A stretch of DNA of 23,773 nucleotides from JBGSWL01 sp041752455 (GTDB lineage: Bacteria; Pseudomonadota; Alphaproteobacteria; Rhizobiales; Rhizobiaceae). Under the pieces are notes generated by a model. That model was given only the letters and a program-made list of their open reading frames with translations, did not search any database and was not told where the DNA came from. The translations under genes and the position numbers were made by a program. The stretch is from positions 1 through 23,773 of the forward strand of contig JBGSWL010000071.1 of the NCBI GenBank assembly GCA_041752455.1, in the 5' to 3' direction. Below, in pieces: positions 7,688 through 14,278 of this stretch (position 1 is the stretch's first letter; each line of letters opens with the position of its first letter).

Positions 7688-8848
7688 TTAGTCGTGCAGG
7701 ATGAGGTCCGGGTCGCTTGACGGCGGGCGCATCGAGGCCACCGGTTTGGTGCCGGGTTTTGCCGTGTGGCGTTTGGGCGGGATCTTGCCGCCCTGCGACA
7801 ACAGGATGGCAACCGGGCGGGTGCCATCGAACTCCGACAAAATGATCACGAGGATCGCAGTGATCGGCACCGACAGCAGCGCCCCGGCAATGCCCCACAG
7901 CGAACCCCAACTGGTCAACGCGACAAGGACGACGAACGGGCTGAGATTGAGCGACCGGCCCATCAGGTTGGGCTCGATCAGCGAGCCGACGATGATCTGG
8001 CAGGCACTCAGGCCGATCAGTGCAATCAGGATCATCGTTATGTCGCCAAACTGGACGACGGCAATCGCGACCGGCACGGCAACGCCAATCACCGAACCGA
8101 TATAGGGCACATAGTTGGCGATCGCGATGAAGACACCGAAGAAGGCGGCAAAATCGAGCCCCATGAACGCAATCAGCGCATAGGACATCAGGCCGAGGAT
8201 CAGGTTCACCAGCGTCTTGGTGACGAGATAGTCGCCGATGCGGGTGTTGATGATCGACACGATTTCGCTGAGGCGGCGCGCATCATCGGGATCATCGGTC
8301 AGGCGTTCGAGCTTGCGTTCGAACAGGCGCCGTTCGGACAGCGCAAAACCGGTGTAGACGAAGACGACAAACATCGAGCCGACTATCACCGAGACCGAGG
8401 TGACCGTTGAGCCGACCAGTGACTGAAGCGAGATGCCGCCGAAGATGTCGCGGCGTATGGTCTCCCATGTCACCTCGGTTTCCACGCCGAATTCCTCACC
8501 GAAGGACGTGAAGAGGCCCTGGATGAAGGCGAGGAGGCGCGCCTGGTATTGCGGGGTGAGTGCGATCAACTGGTTGAGATTGGCGATGATCAGATAGACA
8601 AACGCACCGATGATGGCGGCGATCACAAGAATCGAGATGGTGAAGCGGATCGACGCGGGCACCAGCGGTCCGAGCTCCGGTATCAGGCGGATGCGCTCGG
8701 CAAGCGCCGTCACGATATAGGCCAAGATGACGCTCGAGATCACCGGCACGAAGACATTCTTGCCGATGTACAGGATCCAGCCGATCATCAGCGTCAACGC
8801 CACACCATAGACAATGTTGCGGAAACGGTTCTGGCGCTGGGCTGACAT
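7688..8848 (-). CDS. AI-2E family transporter (PerM-like permease)
   Basis: A 386-residue polytopic inner-membrane protein of the AI-2 exporter / PerM superfamily (PF01594). It has two N-terminal helices (residues about 10-45), a helix near 65-90, a long soluble stretch near 90-200 and several C-terminal helices. The C-terminal half carries the family signature region (ANYVPYIGSVIGVAVPVAIA, then LIEPNLMGRSLNLSPFVVL). Members are proposed to move small signalling molecules or ions, and the real substrate is usually unknown. The start ATG 8848 has GGGAG six bases upstream. It is convergent with ilvA over 33 bp, with no clear terminator. The final ~30 residues are polar and Pro/Lys-rich. Confidence 0.92.
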   Translation of the reverse strand: MSAQRQNRFRNIVYGVALTLMIGWILYIGKNVFVPVISSVILAYIVTALAERIRLIPELGPLVPASIRFTISILVIAAIIGAFVYLIIANLNQLIALTPQYQARLLAFIQGLFTSFGEEFGVETEVTWETIRRDIFGGISLQSLVGSTVTSVSVIVGSMFVVFVYTGFALSERRLFERKLERLTDDPDDARRLSEIVSIINTRIGDYLVTKTLVNLILGLMSYALIAFMGLDFAAFFGVFIAIANYVPYIGSVIGVAVPVAIAVVQFGDITMILIALIGLSACQIIVGSLIEPNLMGRSLNLSPFVVLVALTSWGSLWGIAGALLSVPITAILVIILSEFDGTRPVAILLSQGGKIPPKRHTAKPGTKPVASMRPPSSDPDLILHD

Positions 8849-9042
8849 GACGACTCCCTGAAAGTTGGCGCACCATTGCCAAAGGCGCGCGCGCTCGCAA
8901 GCCTTTCCTAAAGCCTGCTTCCGGCATCAGTGGCTCCGCTGGCCTTGCCAAGGGTGCCGGTGCGCCGTATCGCGGCTTCTGATCCAAAGACCGGCACGAA
9001 AAAGCCGGCGTGATGACATGAAGCGACGGGAGCGCGGAAAAT

Positions 9043-10245
9043 ATGGCCGGAATTGCGGTTCTTTGCGTGGCATACATCTTTTCGCAGTTCTACCGGTCGT
9101 TCCTTGCGGTGCTGACACCGGCCTTGATCGCCGATATCGGCGTGACGAAAGCCGATCTTTCGCTGGCGTCCGGGGCATGGTTTGCCGCGTTTGCCTGCAT
9201 GCAGTTTGCCGTCGGCGTGGCGCTTGACACGTTCGGCCCGAGGCGGACGGCAGCCGCGCTGTTCGGGATCGCCGGCGGGGCCGGCATTGCGCTGTTTGCG
9301 CTGGCGCAGGCGCCGTGGATGATCATCGCCGCGATGGTGCTGATCGGCATCGGCTGTTCGCCGGTGCTGATGTCCTCGTTCTACATCTTTGCGCGGACGC
9401 AGGACGCGGCGCGGTTTGCGTTTCTCGCCTCGATCTTCATCGGCGTCGGCAATCTCGGCAACATCATCGGTTCAACGCCGATGGCGGCCGCCTCGGAAGC
9501 GTTCGGCTGGCGGACTGTCACCGGCGGACTGGCGGTGGTGACAGTCCTTGTCGGCGCGCTGATCTTCTTCGTCGTGCGCGATCCGAAATCCGCCACCGCC
9601 AAGGGCGACGGCGGCTTCGGCGGCTATTTGAAGCTGCTGCGCATTCCGGTGCTGTGGCTGATCATCCCGGCGATCATGGTGCACTATGCGGCGGCGGCCG
9701 GCATTCGCGGCCTGTGGGCCGGGCCGTATCTGTCCGACGTGTTCGGCGCCAATTCGCTGCTGATCGGGCAGGTGACTTTGTGGATGGCGATTGCCATGGC
9801 GCTTGGATCGGTCGCCTACGGGCCGCTCGACACGGTGTTCAACAGCCGCAAATGGGTGGCGTTCACCGGCGCCCTGATCGGCGTCGTCGCGCTGGCGTTT
9901 CTTGCGGTCAATCCGCAATCATCGCTCACCGTGGTGACGGTGTGCCTGATCGTCATCGGCATGTCGGGGCTCGGCTATGGCGTGTTCATGGCCCATGCGC
10001 GGGCATGGTTCCCGCCGGAACTGACCGGGCGCGGCGTGACGCTGATGAACTTCTGCTCGATCGGCGGCGTTGCAACACTGCAGATCGTTTCGGGACATGT
10101 GGCGACCGCCTATGAAGTGCCGGGCGAGCCGACAGCGGGATATTCGGCGCTGTTTGCGTTCTACGGAATCATGCTGGCGCTGGCGCTGGCAATCTATCTT
10201 GCCGCGCCGGATGCCAAACCGAAACCGGCTGTCAAAGCGCCTTGA
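9043..10245 (+). CDS. MFS transporter
   Basis: A 400-residue major facilitator with about 12 hydrophobic helices; export or import substrate unknown. The loop after helix 2 reads DTFGPRRTA, matching the MFS motif A region (G-x3-D-x-x-G-R-R type). A central cytoplasmic loop near residues 180-195 (RDPKSATAKGDGG) separates the two six-helix halves. The second half has ARAWFPPELTGRGVTLMNF, typical of MFS helix 10. The start ATG 9043 follows GGGAG about 14 bases upstream; the frame is closed by a stop at about 9020. The upstream 193 bp (8849-9042) is a divergent region shared with the AI-2E gene and holds a small CCGGC/GCCGG hairpin (8991-9008). Its 3' end overlaps the convergent hydrolase gene by 14 bp. 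Confidence 0.9.
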   Translation: MAGIAVLCVAYIFSQFYRSFLAVLTPALIADIGVTKADLSLASGAWFAAFACMQFAVGVALDTFGPRRTAAALFGIAGGAGIALFALAQAPWMIIAAMVLIGIGCSPVLMSSFYIFARTQDAARFAFLASIFIGVGNLGNIIGSTPMAAASEAFGWRTVTGGLAVVTVLVGALIFFVVRDPKSATAKGDGGFGGYLKLLRIPVLWLIIPAIMVHYAAAAGIRGLWAGPYLSDVFGANSLLIGQVTLWMAIAMALGSVAYGPLDTVFNSRKWVAFTGALIGVVALAFLAVNPQSSLTVVTVCLIVIGMSGLGYGVFMAHARAWFPPELTGRGVTLMNFCSIGGVATLQIVSGHVATAYEVPGEPTAGYSALFAFYGIMLALALAIYLAAPDAKPKPAVKAP

Positions 10246-11266
10246 CCCAATCGGCAATCGCCTTTGCCAGCGGTTCGGACTTGGACGGCGACAGCGCATC
10301 TCCGGCGATCACATGGTTGTAGGGATCTTCGGCATCCTCGACATTGATCACGGTCTTTGGTCCGCCCCAACGGTCGATGATCTTTCGTGTCACCACCGGA
10401 TCGACCACCTGGTCATTGTCCGAAAAGACAAACAGCGCCGGGATCGTCACGTCATAGAAGGGCAGGGCGGCCGCCTTGCGGACTGACGCTGCCATCGGCA
10501 GCAGCGCCTCGCTCGGATAGGTGTGTGTCCACAACTGGCGGTGCAGGTCATTGGAAGGCTCGAACGAGCGCTCGGTGCCGATCAGCAGCGGCACGATGGA
10601 GCGCGCAAACGGCATCGTCAGCAATTGACTGCCAGCGGCCTTCAGGCCGAAGTTCGGCGAAATGAACACAATGCCGGCGATCTTGTCCGCAAGCGTCTTG
10701 TCGGCGGCGGCGAGCGCGGCAAACGTGCCGCCGGTCGATGTGGTGATGAGGATCGTCTTTTCGCCAAGACGGTTGCCGATGGCGATGGCCTCTGCCGTGT
10801 CGTCATACCAGTCCTGTAGGGTTGGCGTTGCCATGGCCGCGCCGGGCAGGCCGTGACCGGTCAGACGCGAATAGTGCAGGTTGGCGCCAAGTTCGCGCGC
10901 GGCGATGTCCGGCAGCGGGCGTGTCTCGCCCTTGGAAGCGGAGAAACCGTGCAGATAGACCAGAGCGACGGGCGTGCGTGCTTTCGATTCCGGATAGGCC
11001 CAGATGATTTCCTTGCGGGCGGTTTCAACGACGCCGGGGACCGCGGCTTCACGCTCGGCAAGCCAGACATCCATGTCGGCGCCGATGGTTGCGGGATCGA
11101 AGCGGTTGACGGCGGCATCGGGTTCGCGCGGCCCGAAGACCCACAGGGCGGCAAGGGCGATGATCAGAGCCAGAAGAATGTAGATCACAGTTCTCACCCG
11201 GTTTCGGCTGCGACGCGGTTTGACCGTTTGTGATGTCGAACCGGCGGTTGCGCCCGTGTCGCTCAT
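10232..11266 (-). CDS. Membrane-anchored alpha/beta hydrolase
   Basis: A 344-residue protein with a basic N-terminus (KPRRSRNRVR) and one membrane helix at about 26-44, leaving the hydrolase domain probably in the periplasm. The hydrolase domain has the oxyanion loop YLHGFSAS (104-111), a probable nucleophile Ser177 in TTSTGG, a likely Asp285 (SDNDQVVDP) and His318 (YNHVIAGD). The nucleophile elbow is odd: the first Gly of the usual G-x-S-x-G is Thr. Fold and triad resemble the serine aminopeptidase S33 / lysophospholipase group; substrate unknown. The start is ATG 11266, with GGGAGGGG eight bases before it. A TTG 18 bases further up contains that ribosome site and so is unlikely. The 3' end overlaps the MFS gene on the opposite strand. 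Confidence 0.87.
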   Translation of the reverse strand: MSDTGATAGSTSQTVKPRRSRNRVRTVIYILLALIIALAALWVFGPREPDAAVNRFDPATIGADMDVWLAEREAAVPGVVETARKEIIWAYPESKARTPVALVYLHGFSASKGETRPLPDIAARELGANLHYSRLTGHGLPGAAMATPTLQDWYDDTAEAIAIGNRLGEKTILITTSTGGTFAALAAADKTLADKIAGIVFISPNFGLKAAGSQLLTMPFARSIVPLLIGTERSFEPSNDLHRQLWTHTYPSEALLPMAASVRKAAALPFYDVTIPALFVFSDNDQVVDPVVTRKIIDRWGGPKTVINVEDAEDPYNHVIAGDALSPSKSEPLAKAIADWVKAL

Positions 11267-11414
11267 GTCCGATACCCCTCCCAAGGCGGTTGACTGACGT
11301 TGTCGTAAACGTCAACCGATGGCTTGGCAAGAATGCCGCGAGACAGGTCTTGTGCCGTTGACAGGGCGGTTGGCAACGCCGACCTTTGGGACAAAAACGG
11401 GAAGGAATGGATCG

Positions 11415-11729
11415 ATGGCTGGTTTCCTGAAACGCCTGTTCGGACTTGGAGGCTCTAGCGGTGACGCCGGGGCGGGGCAGACGTCTGACGGGCCCGTGGC
11501 CGAAACGCACAAGGGTGTCGACATCCGCCTTTCGCCGATCCGCGAGGCCGACGGCCAGTTTCGCGTGGCGGGAACGCTGACGCGCGATGGCAAGACGCGG
11601 CGGTTCCTGCGCGCCGATCTTCTTGCCTCGCGCCAGGCCGCCGAGGAGGCAAGCCTTGCGAAAGCGAAACTGATCATCGACCAGAATGGCGAAAGCCTGT
11701 GGGCGGGAGATGCTTCAGGGCCGTGCTGA
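11415..11729 (+). CDS. Small HlyU-family protein (PF10115 type)
   Basis: A 104-residue soluble protein. The N-terminus MAGFLKRLFGLGG is the usual amphipathic start of this family. The core KGVDIRLSPIREADGQFRVAG, then TRRFLRADLLASRQAAEEA and AKLIIDQNGESLW, matches the PF10115 family annotated as HlyU. That name is misleading: the characterised Vibrio HlyU is an ArsR-type DNA-binding protein, and no helix-turn-helix is visible here. The molecular role is therefore unknown. GGGAAGGAA ends about eight bases before ATG 11415, fixing the start; an in-frame ATG at 11319 would read through non-conserved sequence. It precedes aroA on the same strand by 89 bp and may be co-transcribed. Confidence 0.8.
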   Translation: MAGFLKRLFGLGGSSGDAGAGQTSDGPVAETHKGVDIRLSPIREADGQFRVAGTLTRDGKTRRFLRADLLASRQAAEEASLAKAKLIIDQNGESLWAGDASGPC

Positions 11730-11818
11730 CCGGTTTCAAGCCACTTTGACTGGGACGCGCTTGCGGACTTCCCACCCCGGTGGCATGAGCGCGGCGTCAC
11801 GATCTTTCAGGGTTTGCC

Positions 11819-13090
11819 ATGCCGTTGTCCCACCGCCATCTTGACCGAGACCGTCTGACGATCGTGCCTGTGACCGCGCCGCTTACCGGGCGCGCGGTGC
11901 CTCCGGGTTCCAAATCGATCACCAACCGGGTGCTGCTGCTGGCGGCTCTTGCCGAGGGGACGAGCCGGATCACCGGCGCGCTGAAAAGTGACGACACCCG
12001 GCACATGGCCAATGCGCTGACGGCGATGGGCGTGACCGTCGAGGAGCCCGATGCAACGAGTTTCACGGTAACATCGACCGGGCGGCTCACGGCACCTGCC
12101 GGCCCGTTGTTTCTCGGCAATGCGGGAACAGCGACGCGGTTCCTGACCGCGGCGGCGGCAACGGTAGACGGGACCGTCGTCATCGACGGCGACGAGCACA
12201 TGCGCAAACGGCCGATTGCGCCGCTGGTTCAATCGCTTGGCGCCGCCGGCGTCGATATTGAATCAAGCACCGGCTGCCCGCCCGTGACCGTGCGCGGCAC
12301 CGGCGCAATGTCGGGCGGGCGGTATGAAATCGATGGCGGCCTGTCCTCGCAATATGTGTCGGCGCTGCTGATGGCCGCGCCGATGGCGAATTCGGCTGTC
12401 GATGTGGTGCTGACCGGCGATGCGATCGGCGCGCGCGGCTATGTGGATCTGACTCTTGCGGCGATGGAGACATTCGGTGCCAGGGCGCAGATGATCGCGC
12501 CGGGCCATTGGCGCGTGGAGCCGACCGGCTACCATGCGGCCGACATGCTGGTCGAGCCGGATGCATCGGCTGCGACCTATCTGTGGGCGGCGGAAGTGCT
12601 GACCGGCGGATCGATCGATCTCGGTGTCAGGACGGCGGATTTCACCCAGCCGGACGCTATGGCGCACCGGATCATCGCGCAGTATCCGGCCATGCCGCAG
12701 GTGATCGACGGATCACAGATGCAGGATGCGGTGCCGACATTGGCGGTGCTGGCGGCCTACAACACCGTGCCGGTGCGGTTTGTCGGGATTGCCAATCTGC
12801 GGGTCAAGGAATGTGACCGGATCGCCGCCTTGGCGCAGGGGCTGAACCGGATTCGTCCCGGCCTTGCCTATGAGGAAGGCCACGACCTGATCGTCACGGC
12901 TGATCCGTCGCTGGCGGGGCGAACGGTAGCGGCCGAAATCGACACGTTTGCCGATCACCGGATCGCGATGAGCTTTGCGCTGGCTGGCCTGAAGACGGGC
13001 GGTATCACGATCCTCGACCCCGGCTGCGTGGCAAAGACCTTTCCGCGCTATTGGGAAGTGCTGCAAGGGCTGGGGGTGGAGATCAGGTAG
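11819..13090 (+). CDS. aroA: 3-phosphoshikimate 1-carboxyvinyltransferase (EPSP synthase)
   Basis: This cytoplasmic enzyme joins shikimate-3-phosphate and PEP in the shikimate pathway. It has 423 residues. Visible signatures are PGSKSITNR with Lys32, LGNAGTATRF (100-108), DGDEHMRKRPI, SSQYVSALLM, the catalytic Asp in QDAVPTLAV, VKECDRI and TFADHRIAMSFALAG. It is class I-like (NAGTA), not the class II NAATGCR form common in rhizobia. The residue aligned with E. coli Pro101 is Phe108, and Met99 is Thr106, as in NAGT-x-RFLT sequences I recall from fungal AROM proteins. It is not followed by cmk-rpsA, the common alphaproteobacterial arrangement. A repeat begins eight bases after its stop. The start could be a little internal; GGGTTT before ATG 11819 is a poor ribosome site. 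Confidence 0.94.
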   Translation: MPLSHRHLDRDRLTIVPVTAPLTGRAVPPGSKSITNRVLLLAALAEGTSRITGALKSDDTRHMANALTAMGVTVEEPDATSFTVTSTGRLTAPAGPLFLGNAGTATRFLTAAAATVDGTVVIDGDEHMRKRPIAPLVQSLGAAGVDIESSTGCPPVTVRGTGAMSGGRYEIDGGLSSQYVSALLMAAPMANSAVDVVLTGDAIGARGYVDLTLAAMETFGARAQMIAPGHWRVEPTGYHAADMLVEPDASAATYLWAAEVLTGGSIDLGVRTADFTQPDAMAHRIIAQYPAMPQVIDGSQMQDAVPTLAVLAAYNTVPVRFVGIANLRVKECDRIAALAQGLNRIRPGLAYEEGHDLIVTADPSLAGRTVAAEIDTFADHRIAMSFALAGLKTGGITILDPGCVAKTFPRYWEVLQGLGVEIR

Positions 13091-13097
13091 GCTCATC

Positions 13098-13269
13098 CCC
13101 TCATCCGACCTCGCTTCGCTCGGCCACCTTCTCCCGCAGGCGGGAGAAGGACAGGTAGATCTTTGCTTGGGTCCAACAAACCCACAGCGCGTTGACTTAG
13201 CCAAGATGGCGCTTGTCCTTCTCCCGCCTGCGGGAGAAGGTGGCCGAGCGAAGCGAGGTCGGATGAGGG
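13098..13269. repeat. Perfect 56-bp inverted repeat with nested palindromes
   Basis: The arm at 13098-13153 is the exact reverse complement of that at 13214-13269, separated by 60 bp. Each arm also contains its own hairpin: CCTTCTCCCGC, two bases, GCGGGAGAAGG (13127-13150 and 13217-13240), plus a GCGAAGC core. The sequence type (CCTCATCC... CCTTCTCCCGC) resembles dispersed intergenic palindromes of rhizobia, by recollection. Because it starts eight bases after aroA it could also end aroA transcription, although there is no T-run. Confidence 0.9.
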
Positions 13270-13631
13270 CAATGCGTGAAGCGGAAACTCCCAGGTTGCG
13301 CCGGTTCGCCCGAGATATGCGGCACGAACCTACCGAAGCTGATGCGCGACTATGGGATACCCTTCGGGCGCGACGCCTGGATGGCCTAAAATTTCGTCGG
13401 CAGGTTCCCGTTGCAGGCTACATCGCCGATTTCCTTTGTTCGGAAGCGATGCTGATCATTGAAGTCGATGGAACGCAGCATGCCGGGTCTTTTCGGGACA
13501 TGAAGCGGGATGCGGCGCTCCACGCTGATGGATATGAAGTTGTCCGGTTCTGGAACGACGATATCATCCGCGACCTCCACAATGTCTGCATGCATATCAT
13601 TCGCGTCGCGGAGATGCGGAAAGCGGAGTGA
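13263..13631 (+). CDS. DUF559-family endonuclease-like protein
   Basis: A 122-residue protein of the DUF559 / PF04480 group, related to very-short-patch repair (Vsr) and PD-(D/E)XK nucleases. Family features in order: ARDMRHEPTEADARLW near 15-30, RRLDGLKFRRQVPVAGYIADF with the putative catalytic Asp, then LIIEVDGTQH with Glu and Asp-Gly, and GYEVVRFWNDDI near the end. DNA cleavage or nicking is predicted from the fold; no member's function is firmly known to me. Two starts are possible, ATG 13263 and ATG 13272, and the first lies inside the terminal repeat GTCGGATGAGGG. A longer frame from 13167 would translate the inverted repeat itself and is unlikely to be real. The repeat ends again five bases after the stop, so gene and repeats form one unit. 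Confidence 0.85.
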   Translation: MRAMREAETPRLRRFARDMRHEPTEADARLWDTLRARRLDGLKFRRQVPVAGYIADFLCSEAMLIIEVDGTQHAGSFRDMKRDAALHADGYEVVRFWNDDIIRDLHNVCMHIIRVAEMRKAE

Positions 13632-13635
13632 TTGC

Positions 13636-13648
13636 GTCGGATGAGGGC
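13636..13648 (+). repeat. Third copy of the repeat terminus after the DUF559 gene
   Basis: GTCGGATGAGGGC occurs here and at 13258-13270, and its complement opens the left arm at 13098. The copies bracket the DUF559 gene almost exactly: one contains its first possible start codon and the other begins five bases after its stop. Confidence 0.75.
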
Positions 13649-13660
13649 GCTTCCGCACCC

Positions 13661-14134
13661 CTACACCAGTTCCATGCCGATCCCGACATTGGGCCGGTCG
13701 ATCACCTCGCGCAGCGAGAACGAGGTGACGATCTTGACCACATGGGGCAGGGCGGACAGCCATTCGCGGTGGATGCGTTCGTAGTCCGCAAGATCCTGTG
13801 CCGCGACGCGCAGGATGTAGTCGTATTCGCCTGACAGGAGATAGCAGACGAGGACATTCGGGCAGAGACGCACCGCTGTCTCGAATTCGTCGAGTGTTTT
13901 CTGGAACTGGCCGGACAGCGAAATATGGACGATTGCCGTCAGCGTATGGCCGAGCGCGCGGTTGGAGACGCGGGCATGGTAGCCGCGGATGATGCCCGAT
14001 TTTTCAAGGTGGTCGAGCCGGCGGGAGCATGCGGACGGCGACAGGCCGACCTTTTCGGCAAGGCCATGGTTCGAGATGCGGCCATTGCGTTGAAGTTCGC
14101 TTAGGATCGCACGATCAATGCTGTCGACGGTCAT
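13661..14134 (-). CDS. Lrp/AsnC family transcriptional regulator
   Basis: A 157-residue regulator with an N-terminal winged helix-turn-helix (IDRAILSELQRNGRISNHGLAEKVGLSPSACSRRLDHLEKSGII, residues 6-49) and a C-terminal RAM ligand-binding domain (about 65-140). The RAM domain holds the LCPNVLVCYLLSGEYDYILRV segment typical of Lrp family members. It is divergent from alanine dehydrogenase, the usual placement of AldR-type regulators that activate ald in response to alanine, so an alanine-responsive role is likely. The start is ATG 14134 with AAGGA about 13 bases upstream; the long frame extending further left of the start is a shadow of ald. It is convergent with the DUF559 element. Confidence 0.93.
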   Translation of the reverse strand: MTVDSIDRAILSELQRNGRISNHGLAEKVGLSPSACSRRLDHLEKSGIIRGYHARVSNRALGHTLTAIVHISLSGQFQKTLDEFETAVRLCPNVLVCYLLSGEYDYILRVAAQDLADYERIHREWLSALPHVVKIVTSFSLREVIDRPNVGIGMELV

Positions 14135-14149
14135 CAGCGCAATAATCCT

Positions 14150-14213
14150 TTGCAGTTTGCCTTGTTCGAGACGAATAGTTGCACGACGGACACTTCGGCG
14201 CCACACCTTTGCA
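14150..14213. promoter_or_regulatory. Three phased TTGCA motifs in the lrp-ald intergenic region
   Basis: TTGCA occurs at 14150-14154, 14179-14183 and 14209-14213, spaced 29 and 30 bases; the last two extend to TTGCACG. The spacing is close to three turns of the helix, so all copies face the same side. Lrp family octamers wrap DNA and contact phased sites, which makes this a good candidate for the regulator's binding array controlling both genes of the 144-bp divergent region (14135-14278). Confidence 0.45.
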
Positions 14214-14278
14214 CGGACATTGCGCAGCCGATCGGCAATGATCGGCGCATCAGAATCACCGGTTCGGGAGACCAAGAG

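Larger units (their letters stand above)
13098..13647 (+). mobile_element. Putative REP-like element carrying a DUF559 endonuclease gene
   Basis: A unit of 550 bp starts with CCCTCATCCGAC (13098-13109) and ends with its reverse complement GTCGGATGAGGG (13636-13647). Inside are a perfect 56-bp inverted repeat (13098-13153 and 13214-13269) and one gene for a small endonuclease. The unit fills almost all of the space between the convergent aroA and lrp genes; without it they would be about 20 bp apart, which fits insertion. No target-site duplication can be seen. The boundaries are inferred from the repeat ends. A comparable pairing known elsewhere is REP palindromes with RAYT transposases, but here the gene is a PD-(D/E)XK-like nuclease. 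Confidence 0.5.

Noticed and set aside
8980..9012. TGATCC upstream of the MFS gene as a second ECF promoter
   Set aside because: The nearest CGT follows after 23 bases rather than 16-17, and no CGTA is at the right distance.
13167..13262. Longer DUF559 protein starting inside the spacer
   Set aside because: The added 32 residues are translated inverted repeat (LPPAGEGGRAKRGR type), not conserved protein.
13098..13648. CRISPR array
   Set aside because: The repeats are inverted, few and unequally spaced with a gene between; there are no regular spacers or cas genes.
13090..13660. Target-site duplication around the DUF559 unit
   Set aside because: No short direct repeat flanks 13098 and 13647; the flanking bases do not match.
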